From positions 1-48,696 of the forward strand of contig NZ_BAWO01000012.1 in assembly GCF_000632715.1 (NCBI RefSeq): a DNA stretch of 48,696 nt, written 5' to 3'. Position 1 is the stretch's first letter, and each line of letters starts with the position of its first letter. A model generated the notes under the pieces. It worked only from the letters and a program-made list of their open reading frames with translations, ran no database searches and was not told the DNA's origin. The position numbers were made by a program, and so were the translations under genes. This DNA comes from Parageobacillus caldoxylosilyticus NBRC 107762. GTDB taxonomy: Bacteria; Bacillota; Bacilli; Bacillales; Anoxybacillaceae. Below are positions 40,946-48,696 of the stretch, piece by piece.

Positions 40946-40975
40946 TTGCACCTTTTCCAGGAACTATATTATAAT
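40946..40975 (+). promoter_or_regulatory. Promoter of the CDF transporter gene
   Basis: TTGCAC (40946-40951), an 18-bp spacer and a perfect TATAAT (40970-40975). The AT-rich segment to the start codon could hold a metalloregulator site, but I cannot name one. Confidence 0.6.
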
Positions 40976-41014
40976 ATATATAAATTAATAATTATTATAA
41001 AAAAGAGGTGTACT

Positions 41015-41965
41015 ATGTCGCCAATTCAATACGATTACCATCATCTTCCGCATGTCAAAACACAAACCCAATCGAAAAAAGCGCTTTGGATTACCCTTGC
41101 ATTAACATTGTTTTTTACGATTGTGGAAATTGTCGGGGGATTGCTGTCCAATTCTTTAGCGCTGCTTTCCGATTCCGCTCATATGGCATCCGATGTATTG
41201 GCGCTCGGGCTTAGCATGGTTGCTCTTTACCTTGCGACACGTCCTCCCAACCGACGCTTTACCTTTGGCTATTTGCGCTTTGAGATTATTACATCGTTTT
41301 TAAACGGGCTTACGTTAGCCATTATTGCCATTGGAATTCTTTGGGAAGGAATTCAACGGTTTATTTCTCCTGAACCTATTAACTTTCGCTTAATGTTGAT
41401 GATTTCTTCCATTGGTTTCGTCGTGAATCTCATATTGACCATCGTCCTGAGCCGAAGCACAAAAGAAGAGGAAAATTTAAATATTAAAAGCGCCTTATGG
41501 CATTTTATCGGCGATTTGCTCAGCTCGATCGGCGTAATTATTTCAGCGGTACTGATCTACTTGACCGGCTTCTACTTTTTTGATCCGCTCATCAGCATTA
41601 TTATCGCCGGCATCATTTTTACCGGCGGGGCGAAAATTATTCGCGAATCTTATCTCATTTTAATGGAAGCCGTTCCCGAACAGTTTGATCTTGACCAAAT
41701 TCGCAAGGATATTCACCAAATTGAAGGCGTCGAGGATGTGCACGACATGCATTTATGGGCCGTTTCCACCGACCATTATTCGTTAACCGCACACGTATTT
41801 ATTAACGAGCATATCCAGCCGTTTTGCGTCATCTTAGCCATCAACGAGATGCTAAACGAAAAATACGGCATTAAGCATACCACCATCCAAGTCGAACATG
41901 CCATGATTCATGACCACGGCAGCTACGGAAAGGCGTTTCTTCATAAAAAGAACCACGGACAATGA
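41015..41965 (+). CDS. czcD: Cation diffusion facilitator, Zn/Co/Cd exporter (CzcD-like)
   Basis: This 316-residue protein has six membrane segments and a C-terminal cytosolic domain. The transport site His/Asp pair is in SDSAHMASD (segment 2) and HFIGDLLSS (segment 5). The C-terminal domain includes HDMHLWAVSTDHYSLTAHV. The N-terminus has a His-containing stretch (YHHLPH). Export of zinc, cobalt or cadmium is expected from the family. GAGGTG stands 4 nt before ATG 41015. Confidence 0.9.
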   Translation: MSPIQYDYHHLPHVKTQTQSKKALWITLALTLFFTIVEIVGGLLSNSLALLSDSAHMASDVLALGLSMVALYLATRPPNRRFTFGYLRFEIITSFLNGLTLAIIAIGILWEGIQRFISPEPINFRLMLMISSIGFVVNLILTIVLSRSTKEEENLNIKSALWHFIGDLLSSIGVIISAVLIYLTGFYFFDPLISIIIAGIIFTGGAKIIRESYLILMEAVPEQFDLDQIRKDIHQIEGVEDVHDMHLWAVSTDHYSLTAHVFINEHIQPFCVILAINEMLNEKYGIKHTTIQVEHAMIHDHGSYGKAFLHKKNHGQ

Positions 41966-41968
41966 CAA

Positions 41969-41999
41969 AGACCGCCAATGCCAACGGCAAAGGCGGTCT
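41969..41999. terminator. Hairpin between czcD and metY
   Basis: AGACCGCC and GGCGGTCT enclose a second small stem TGCC/GGCA. It lies between convergent genes; T-runs are short on both sides. Confidence 0.65.
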
Positions 42000-42031
42000 A
42001 ATCGTCATTCGATAAGCTCCATATTTATCGC

Positions 42032-43429
<1,398 letters not shown>

Positions 43430-43461
43430 TTAGTTGAAGCATGCCAGATTTTATTTTACCT

Positions 43462-43481
43462 ACTAAACTAATAGGTTTAGT
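43462..43481. promoter_or_regulatory. Operator candidate in the metY leader
   Basis: ACTAAAC and GTTTAGT are separated by 6 bp and lie at about +7 to +26 of the predicted metY transcript. This is a repressor-like position; CymR is one possible binder but the match is not established. Confidence 0.4.
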
Positions 43482-43494
43482 TCCATGTATAAAA

Positions 43495-43523
43495 AATTTA
43501 CTCCTAAAATCGATAAATGTCAA
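43495..43523 (-). promoter_or_regulatory. metY promoter
   Basis: Minus strand TTGACA (43518-43523), a 17-bp spacer and TAAATT (43495-43500). Confidence 0.65.
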
Positions 43524-43572
43524 TTCACTTTTCTAAACTTTCGAAAAAGGAGCAGTATTGCAAAATTAGAGT

Positions 43573-43603
43573 AAAGGAGCAGCATACATGCAGCTCCTTT
43601 TTT
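43573..43603 (+). terminator. Plus-strand terminator without an upstream gene
   Basis: AAAGGAGC and GCTCCTTT enclose GCAT/ATGC and are followed by a run of Ts. No plus-strand gene lies between here and czcD, so it may insulate the amine oxidase gene or end an unannotated transcript antisense to the metY leader. The rest of the 43343-43693 gap holds the metY promoter and a GCTCAT/ATGAGC repeat at 43657-43674. Confidence 0.75.
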
Positions 43604-43693
43604 GCATAACTGCACTTTCTAGCTGAATAAGATGACAGTAAGCCATCTTTTTGTCAGCTCATGGTCTGATGAGCATTGTTGAGGAGGGAAAGC

Positions 43694-45181
43694 ATGTCAG
43701 ATTATGTATTTCCTAAGTTATCATCCGATCAAATGATTTCGATCATCAGAAATGGACTTCCAAAAACCAAAATTCCCAAGAAGATCATCATTGTTGGCGC
43801 GGGTATGGCAGGACTAGTCGCGGCCTCTTTGCTTAAGCAAGCTGGACACCAGGTAACAATCCTTGAAGCTTCTGAAAGGGTGGGTGGGCGAGTCTATACA
43901 TTGCGATCTGATTTTAGGGATGAGCAGTATCTTGAAGCGGGTGCGATGCGTATTCCCCATATTCATTTTTTGACTTTGGAATATATAAGAAAATTCCGCC
44001 TCCCGGTTAATCGGTTTATCAACACGACTCCTAACGACATTATCTATGTTAGAGGAATCAAAACCCGTTTAAAGATATATGAAAGGAACCCTGATATTTT
44101 GGGCTTTCCGGTAGCCCCGCATGAAAGAGGAAAAACCGCAACACAGTTGCTTCAATCAGCAATAAAGCCCGTAACCGATTTTATCAACCAAAACCCGCGG
44201 AGAAATTGGCCTTTGGTCATAAGAGAGTTCGATAAATACTCGATGGACGCTTATTTGCGATACAACCCGTTTGGAATCAGATTATCTTCGGGTGCCATCG
44301 ATATGATCAAAGTACTTCTTACACTAGAAGGATTTCCAGAGCTTTCTTTCCTGGAAGCGTTACGCGAACTAATGATCTTGTTTACTCCTAATATTGTCTT
44401 CTATGAAATCACGGGCGGTAACGACCAACTCCCTAAAGCGTTTGTCCCTCAATTGAAAGATAATATCATCTTCGGGCAAAAGGTAAAGAAAATTGTGCAG
44501 CACAACAACCAAGTAACGATTCATTCTGTCCATACAAAAATCTTGGAGCCATTTCAAATCACCGGTGATCTTGCGATTGTGACCATTCCTTTTTCAGTCT
44601 TACAATTTGTAGAGGTTGAACCACATGACTCTTTTTCTTATCACAAATGGAAGGCCATTCGGGAACTTCACTATGTGGGTTCTACGAAGACCGGCATCCA
44701 ATTTAAAAGCAGGTTTTGGGAAAAGGAAGGCATATATGGCGGGAAAACCATTTCTGATCTTCCTATTACGTATACTCAATACCCGAGCCATGGCCTCAAT
44801 ACAACAGGACCAGGCGTTGTTTTGGCTAGTTATACATGGGAGGATGACACTATACCCTGGGATAGTTTGAGCGATGAAAGTCGTTTGGAATATGCATTAA
44901 AAAACTTGGCCACTATTCATGGTAAACAAGTATATCGTGAGTTTGAAACAGGAGTGAGCCACAGTTGGGTTCGATATCCTTATTCTGCCGGAGCTTTCAC
45001 CATGTTTAAACCAGAACAGGCGACAGAACTATCTCCTTATATTTCCACTCCCGAAGGAAGAGTTCATTTTGCGGGCGAACATACCTCCTCTACCCACGGT
45101 TGGATCCAAGGTGCCATCGAATCCGGAATACGTGTTGCATATGAAGTCAATGACTTGCCAAAAACTATCTTTCAGTCCTAA
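43694..45181 (+). CDS. FAD-dependent amine/amino-acid oxidase
   Basis: This 495-residue flavoprotein has a dinucleotide-binding VGAGMAG at ~34-40 followed by ILEASERVGGR (~57-66) and a C-terminal FAD-binding FAGEHTSSTHGWIQGAIESG. It belongs to the amine oxidase/L-amino-acid oxidase group; B. subtilis YobN is similar in type. There is no signal peptide. The substrate cannot be assigned. GAGGAGGG precedes ATG 43694. AT-richer than the core genes and outside the conserved synteny, so possibly acquired. Confidence 0.85.
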   Translation: MSDYVFPKLSSDQMISIIRNGLPKTKIPKKIIIVGAGMAGLVAASLLKQAGHQVTILEASERVGGRVYTLRSDFRDEQYLEAGAMRIPHIHFLTLEYIRKFRLPVNRFINTTPNDIIYVRGIKTRLKIYERNPDILGFPVAPHERGKTATQLLQSAIKPVTDFINQNPRRNWPLVIREFDKYSMDAYLRYNPFGIRLSSGAIDMIKVLLTLEGFPELSFLEALRELMILFTPNIVFYEITGGNDQLPKAFVPQLKDNIIFGQKVKKIVQHNNQVTIHSVHTKILEPFQITGDLAIVTIPFSVLQFVEVEPHDSFSYHKWKAIRELHYVGSTKTGIQFKSRFWEKEGIYGGKTISDLPITYTQYPSHGLNTTGPGVVLASYTWEDDTIPWDSLSDESRLEYALKNLATIHGKQVYREFETGVSHSWVRYPYSAGAFTMFKPEQATELSPYISTPEGRVHFAGEHTSSTHGWIQGAIESGIRVAYEVNDLPKTIFQS

Positions 45182-45188
45182 TCCCCCA

Positions 45189-45226
45189 TAAAAAAGCGGG
45201 GAATGTAGAAGAGACATTTCCCGCTT
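45189..45226 (-). terminator. Terminator after the methyltransferase gene
   Basis: AAGCGGGGAATGT and ACATTTCCCGCTT form a 13-bp stem with one mismatch. On the minus strand it ends in TTTTTT, so it serves the methyltransferase gene and perhaps also the convergent oxidase. Confidence 0.85.
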
Positions 45227-45249
45227 ACAATTAGTAAGCATCCTTTTGA

Positions 45250-45963
45250 TTATTTTTTCCTCATAATTTTTAGCATAGTATTGGTGTTCTTTTGAAATTC
45301 ATAAGGAACTTTCATTTCTTCTGTAATCCATCCTAAATGGTGTATATCACGGATTAGTTCATCCAAGTATTTATATCTCTCACAAGCAAAGTTAGTTGTA
45401 GGAAAAATCCTTATTTCATCTTTGGTTACACGCATAAGTTCTTTTATAGTCTGTAAATGAAAGTTATAGTCCAGTTTATCTTCATAAAGAAATAGAAAGT
45501 TTGCTGAAAGTGTCAAGTCAAACTGCTTATCATCAAACGGTAAGGTCGGTAAAACGGCAGGAATATAGCGATTCTTATTTCGTTTCATGTCTGAGATGCA
45601 TTGATTCAATACTTGTGTTCTTATCTGTTTCAACTCATCAACTGATTGAAAATAATCCCACAAAAAATTTTTTTGAATATCAGCCCTTTCCATGTTAGAC
45701 ATGGTGGTTTCAATATCTTGTAAACCTTTTTGCTCTAATTGTTCAATAGGAAGATAATAAGCCATATCACATGCTGTAACATCCATTCCAAGTTGATTGG
45801 ATACTGCCGTAAAGGAACATGCCCCAGCAGGGCAATCAAGAATCTTACGCCTCACTAAATCTTCTTTGACAAGGCCGAACATTCGCATGTATTCATCCCA
45901 AGTCCTACCAATAAAGACAATGCGATTCAAATCCCACTTGTTCACTGCCTCAGATTTACTCAT
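45250..45963 (-). CDS. SAM-dependent methyltransferase, class I
   Basis: This 237-residue protein has motif I as ILDCPAGACSFTA (~41-53), an acidic position in VTACDMAYY (~62-70) and a post-motif LPFDDKQFDLTLSANFLFLY (the usual DLV/LSANLL strand). The glycine-rich loop is CPAGAC rather than DxGxGxG, as in a small group of uncharacterised methyltransferases. Substrate unknown. It is AT-rich, with a moderate AGGTGAG upstream. Confidence 0.75.
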   Translation of the reverse strand: MSKSEAVNKWDLNRIVFIGRTWDEYMRMFGLVKEDLVRRKILDCPAGACSFTAVSNQLGMDVTACDMAYYLPIEQLEQKGLQDIETTMSNMERADIQKNFLWDYFQSVDELKQIRTQVLNQCISDMKRNKNRYIPAVLPTLPFDDKQFDLTLSANFLFLYEDKLDYNFHLQTIKELMRVTKDEIRIFPTTNFACERYKYLDELIRDIHHLGWITEEMKVPYEFQKNTNTMLKIMRKK

Positions 45964-46161
45964 CTCTACTCACCTTTCTTAACTAATCTAAACTAAGCTC
46001 TGTAAATACATATACCAAATATACACAATTTAGCACACATCAAATAGCTCTTTAGTTAAATGCGTTATACCGCTCGTTAGCCAATCACGAAACGAGCTTC
46101 ACCACAGATGATGGAAGTTAATTTGTTCTTCCATGGGAGTTGAGTTCTTTGTATTTTGCTA

Positions 46162-46440
46162 CTAAATATCTAATAATGGCAGTAGTATGTCTTCGACCCA
46201 CTGTATAAATTTTTTATGTGCCTCATCATAATTCCTCGCTTTGAATATTAAAGCACCAAAATCTTTATCTATTTCATATGTTGTACCGAATAATTCCGCC
46301 AGCTTATTGTTGTCAAATTCATTAAAAAACACCTCCCAGTTTCCTTCATCATCATTCCAGAAACCCGTAGCAGAAGTATAAAAGCCTGTCTGTTCTTGAT
46401 AATAATCTAAATGCCAATGTCCATAACTCTCTTCAATCAT
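46162..46440 (-). CDS. Small acidic hypothetical protein
   Basis: This 92-residue acidic protein is rich in aromatic residues (YGHWHLDYYQEQ, GFWNDDEGNWEVFFNE) and ends in a helix (HKKFIQWVEDILLPLLD). No signal peptide or cysteine. Size and composition recall small immunity or SMI1-like proteins, but there is no toxin gene nearby and the resemblance is only general. GAGGTGGG precedes the ATG. Confidence 0.65.
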   Translation of the reverse strand: MIEESYGHWHLDYYQEQTGFYTSATGFWNDDEGNWEVFFNEFDNNKLAELFGTTYEIDKDFGALIFKARNYDEAHKKFIQWVEDILLPLLDI

Positions 46441-46780
46441 AAAAATCCCACCTCATTTTTATAACGTTTATTCAACCTTCCCCGTTAATCGAACAAAGAT
46501 AACTATGCCTTATTTCAAGCATCGTTACCGTTAGTCGAGAGTTAACCTCTTTTTATTCTCTTATTTTAGGTTCTTTATATGAAATTACGTCAATTATATG
46601 ATTTCATCGTACATTCCTGCAAAATTTTTATAACTCTGCCTTTGCATAACCCGTACTTTTGCTAATTTAATACCTCACCTTTAAGATTATTTCAACTAGA
46701 CATGATCCTAAAAGGTGCTTAACAATACGATGGAAATGTCATCTTTTTTGTTCACACGATTAGCCTTTTGCTTTAGTTCG
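46441..46780. other. AT-rich gap without a recognisable gene
   Basis: I see no supported gene or RNA. Plus-strand open frames here run into the tRNA genes and have no ribosome binding site. Confidence 0.6.
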
Positions 46781-46829
46781 TTAAAAAACAAAAAAGCCAA
46801 TGCTCTGAGTCGCTCAAAGCATTGGCTTT
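46781..46829 (-). terminator. Terminator of the tRNA operon
   Basis: AAAGCCAATGCT (46793-46804) pairs perfectly with AGCATTGGCTTT (46818-46829), continued by TGAG/CTCA. On the minus strand it is followed by TTTTTGTTTTTTAA. It lies about 20 bp after the last tRNA. Confidence 0.93.
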
Positions 46830-46848
46830 ACAGGCTTTTCGTTATGTA

Positions 46849-46935
46849 TGGTGCCGATGGTGGGAGTCGAACCCACACTCCCTCACGGGAACACGATTTT
46901 GAGTCGTGCGCGTCTGCCAATTCCGCCACATCGGC
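46849..46935 (-). tRNA. tRNA-Leu (CAA)
   Basis: Acceptor GCCGATG/CATCGGC, long variable arm and anticodon loop CTCAAAA (CAA). CCA is encoded. Last gene of the operon. Confidence 0.97.
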
Positions 46936-46992
46936 GTAAAACACATATCTGATTATACAATAGCAACAATAGAAAGTCAACAACTTCTTTCA

Positions 46993-47078
46993 TGCCGAGG
47001 GCCGGACTCGAACCGGCACGGTAGTTACCTACCCCAGGATTTTAAGTCCTGTGCGTCTGCCAATTCCGCCACCCCGGC
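46993..47078 (-). tRNA. tRNA-Leu (TAA)
   Basis: Acceptor GCCGGGG/CCTCGGC, long variable arm and anticodon loop CTTAAAA (TAA). CCA is not encoded. Confidence 0.97.
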
Positions 47079-47088
47079 GCCACATCAG

Positions 47089-47162
<74 letters not shown>

Positions 47163-47168
47163 ACAGAA

Positions 47169-47240
47169 AGCGGAAGACGGGACTCGAACCCGCGACCCCC
47201 ACCTTGGCAAGGTGGTGTTCTACCACTGAACTACTTCCGC
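47169..47240 (-). tRNA. tRNA-Gly (GCC)
   Basis: Acceptor GCGGAAG/CTTCCGC, anticodon loop TTGCCAA (GCC). CCA not encoded. Only 6 bp separate it from tRNA-Cys. Confidence 0.97.
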
Positions 47241-47244
47241 ATTA

Positions 47245-47319
47245 TGGCTGGGGTAGCTGGATTCGAACCAACGCATCACGGAGTCAAAGTCCGTTGCCTT
47301 ACCGCTTGGCTATACCCCA
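47245..47319 (-). tRNA. tRNA-Gln (TTG)
   Basis: Acceptor TGGGGTA/TACCCCA, anticodon loop CTTTGAC (TTG), CCA encoded. Confidence 0.97.
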
Positions 47320-47334
47320 ACAATAGAAGGAAAG

Positions 47335-47408
47335 GGCGACTAGTGGGAATCGAACCCACGCATGCCAGAGCCACAATCTGGTGCGTTAACCACTTCGCCA
47401 TAGTCGCC
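47335..47408 (-). tRNA. tRNA-His (GTG)
   Basis: Anticodon loop TTGTGGC (GTG). The extra 5' G(-1) opposite C73, the identity element of tRNA-His, is encoded in the DNA. CCA is not encoded. Confidence 0.97.
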
Positions 47409-47427
47409 ACAAACTGTTATTCTTTTA

Positions 47428-47501
47428 TGGCAGGGGCAGTAGGAATCGAACCCACACCGGAGGTTTTGGAGACCTCTGTTCTACCATTAAACTATGCCCC
47501 T
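47428..47501 (-). tRNA. tRNA-Trp (CCA)
   Basis: Acceptor AGGGGCA/TGCCCCT, anticodon loop CTCCAAA (CCA), 3' CCA encoded. Confidence 0.97.
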
Positions 47502-47510
47502 GCGTGAAAA

Positions 47511-47592
47511 TGGAGGGGGACGGATTCGAACCGCCGAACCCAAAGGGAGCGGATTTACAGTCCGCCGCGTTTGGCCACTTCGCTACCCCTCC
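47511..47592 (-). tRNA. tRNA-Tyr (GTA)
   Basis: Acceptor GGAGGGG/CCCCTCC, long variable arm, anticodon loop CTGTAAA (GTA). CCA not encoded. Confidence 0.97.
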
Positions 47593-47600
47593 GTAATTGA

Positions 47601-47676
47601 TGGTGCCGACTGCAGGACTTGAACCCGCAACCTACTGATTACGATTCAGTTGCTCTACCAATTGAGCTAAGTCGGC
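47601..47676 (-). tRNA. tRNA-Thr (CGT)
   Basis: Acceptor GCCGACT/AGTCGGC and anticodon arm ACTGA-ATCGTAA-TCAGT, giving anticodon CGT with an unusual A at position 32. CCA encoded. It decodes ACG only. Confidence 0.95.
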
Positions 47677-47723
47677 ATATAAGGATTAATATACACTCTT
47701 GACATATTGAAGTAAAAAGTAGA

Positions 47724-47799
47724 TGGTGGCTCGGGACGGAATCGAACCGCCGACACAAGGATTTTCAGTCCTTTGCTCTACCGACTGAGCTACCGAGCC
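47724..47799 (-). tRNA. tRNA-Phe (GAA)
   Basis: Acceptor GGCTCGG/CCGAGCC, anticodon loop CTGAAAA (GAA), CCA encoded. It is intact. The DNA just upstream (47800-47970) carries a second, partial copy of its 5' end. Confidence 0.97.
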
Positions 47800-47970
47800 A
47801 TATATATTTTTGAATTTTTATTCGTTAGTTGCGCCTTCCTCTACTGGCTAAACTTATGTTCTATGTCCCTTCCTCTTCTGGTTATTCAAGGATGTTAGAT
47901 GCGTCGGGACAACTCGGAGCTTATTCATCGATGCTGAGGCTCGTTGCTACCGAGCCGATATATTTATGAG
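47800..47970 (-). repeat. tRNA-associated repeat unit A (between tRNA-Asp and tRNA-Phe)
   Basis: Read on the minus strand, the unit opens with a copy of the tRNA-Phe 5' end: GGCTCGGTAGC at 47946-47956, preceded by the same AT-rich flank as the true gene. It then continues as AACGAG and a core shared with unit B. Within the core TGTCCC (47864-47869, plus strand) pairs with GGGACA (47906-47911). The tRNA copy fits nt 1-27 of tRNA-Phe with a 14-nt deletion between two GCT repeats. A short AGAGGAAGG module occurs twice, at about 47836 and 47871. The distance between the two Phe 5' ends is 157 bp. The element is not recognised. Confidence 0.75.
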
Positions 47971-48046
47971 TGGCGGTCCCGACGGGACTCGAACCCGCGA
48001 TCTCCTGCGTGACAGGCAGGCATGTTAACCACTACACTACGGGACC
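47971..48046 (-). tRNA. tRNA-Asp (GTC)
   Basis: Acceptor GGTCCCG/CGGGACC, anticodon loop CTGTCAC (GTC), CCA encoded. Confidence 0.97.
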
Positions 48047-48054
48047 TATACAGA

Positions 48055-48128
<74 letters not shown>

Positions 48129-48145
48129 ACGATATGATAACTTGG

Positions 48146-48221
48146 TGGTGGAGGATGACGGGATCGAACCGCCGACCCCTTGCTTGTAAGGCAAGTGCTC
48201 TCCCAGCTGAGCTAATCCTCC
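48146..48221 (-). tRNA. tRNA-Val (TAC)
   Basis: Acceptor GGAGGAT/ATCCTCC, anticodon loop CTTACAA (TAC), CCA encoded. Confidence 0.97.
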
Positions 48222-48234
48222 AGCAAAAAGAAAG

Positions 48235-48306
48235 TGACCCGTACGGGATTCGAACCCGTGTTACCGCCGTGAAAGGGCGGTGTCTTAACCACTTGACCAA
48301 CGGGCC
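48235..48306 (-). tRNA. tRNA-Glu (TTC)
   Basis: Acceptor GGCCCGT/ACGGGTC with one G-T pair, anticodon loop CTTTCAC (TTC). CCA not encoded. Confidence 0.97.
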
Positions 48307-48322
48307 ATGTGTAATTAAGTAG

Positions 48323-48413
48323 TGGCGGAGAGCAAGGGATTCGAACCCTTGAGGCGCTATTCACGCCTACACGATTTCCAATCGTGCTCCTTCGACCACT
48401 CGGACAGCTCTCC
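48323..48413 (-). tRNA. tRNA-Ser (GGA)
   Basis: Acceptor GGAGAGC/GCTCTCC, long variable arm, anticodon loop TTGGAAA (GGA), CCA encoded. Confidence 0.97.
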
Positions 48414-48417
48414 AAGA

Positions 48418-48492
48418 TGGCTCCGCAGGCAGGATTCGAACCTGCGACCAATCGGTTAACAGCCGATTGCTCTACCACTGAGCTACTGCGGA
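48418..48492 (-). tRNA. tRNA-Asn (GTT)
   Basis: Acceptor TCCGCAG/CTGCGGA, anticodon loop CTGTTAA (GTT), CCA encoded. It is the first complete tRNA of the operon and is preceded by repeat unit B, which copies its 5' end. Confidence 0.97.
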
Positions 48493-48645
48493 ATAAGACA
48501 AAGATTAAGCTATACCCACTTTTATTTTACATTGCCTCTTCCTCTTCTAGCAAATCCAAAGATGCTTGATGCGTCGAGGCAACTCGCAGCGGATTCACGG
48601 AAGCATAAACTCGTTGCTCCCCACTGAGCTAATGCGGAATAATTT
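48493..48645 (-). repeat. tRNA-associated repeat unit B (promoter to tRNA-Asn)
   Basis: On the minus strand the unit begins with a near-copy of tRNA-Asn nt 1-27 (48614-48638, about 23 of 26 positions identical, covering acceptor 5' strand and D-arm). It then turns into CGAG and the core shared with unit A. In the core TTGCCTC (48532-48538, plus strand) pairs with GAGGCAA (48576-48582). There is no anticodon arm, T-arm or 3' acceptor strand, so it cannot be a tRNA. The distance to the true tRNA-Asn 5' end is 146 bp. It would be the first part of the operon transcript. Confidence 0.75.
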
Positions 48646-48656
48646 GGACAAGTATT

Positions 48657-48684
48657 ATTATAATGACCAATGCCGCTGTGTCAA
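48657..48684 (-). promoter_or_regulatory. tRNA operon promoter
   Basis: Minus strand perfect TTGACA (48679-48684), a 16-bp spacer and perfect TATAAT (48657-48662). Transcription should start near 48650, directly ahead of repeat unit B. Confidence 0.88.
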
Positions 48685-48696
48685 GAGTTTTTTTAT

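Noticed and set aside
42008-42030. CGATAA/TTATCG hairpin as metY terminator
   Set aside because: The stem is short and no T-run follows; the 41969-41999 hairpin is the better candidate.

Overview
The window (about 44% GC by eye) looks like the chromosome of a moderately thermophilic Bacillaceae of the Parageobacillus/Geobacillus/Anoxybacillus group. This is inferred from protein similarity and from synteny with the B. subtilis leuS-yttB-ytqAB-ytpBA-ytoA-asnB-metK-pckA-ytmBA-ytlACD-ytkD-dps-luxS-men-yteA segment. I see no phage, insertion sequence or CRISPR array.

Left part (1-19.8 kb): the T-box leader of a leucyl-tRNA synthetase gene on the minus strand, followed by a structured non-coding stretch where the gene start should be; an ArsR/DUF2087 regulator beside a wrecked MFS transporter gene; the tRNA wobble-uridine modification pair mnmL-mnmM; the terpene synthase/lipase pair ytpB-ytpA; a gamma-carbonic-anhydrase-like protein; a membrane C39-like peptidase; asnB; metK under a SAM-I riboswitch; pckA; the ytlACD ABC importer; ytkD; a holin-like gene; dps; luxS; yidD. 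Middle (20-31 kb): a zinc-starvation pair (zagA-type GTPase and znuA-type lipoprotein), each preceded by a Zur box; two tiny genes; the menaquinone operon menF-D-H-B-E with menA divergent; and yteA. Right part (31-46.5 kb): an AIM24-family protein, an AT-rich GNAT gene, the full glycogen operon glgB-C-D-A-P, a CDF zinc/cobalt exporter, an O-acetylhomoserine sulfhydrylase, and a lower-GC patch with an amine oxidase, a methyltransferase and a small unknown.

Far right (46.8-48.7 kb): a 16-gene tRNA operon on the minus strand, in the order Asn-Ser-Glu-Val-fMet-Asp-Phe-Thr-Tyr-Trp-His-Gln-Gly-Cys-Leu-Leu, the order I recall for B. subtilis trnD. It has a consensus sigma-A promoter and a strong terminator.

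The most unusual signal is in this operon. Two related 146-157 bp units sit immediately upstream of tRNA-Asn and tRNA-Phe. Each begins with a copy of the first ~27 nt of the tRNA gene just downstream and then switches to a shared core. That core can form a long-range stem whose base pairs differ between the copies but remain complementary (GCCTC/GAGGC against GTCCC/GGGAC). I do not recognise this element.

The genes form coherent modules: SAM synthesis and use (metK, luxS, metY, mnmL/M), menaquinone, glycogen, zinc homeostasis and tRNA biology. Several convergent gene pairs overlap at their stop codons, and some intrinsic terminators lie inside the neighbouring coding sequence.
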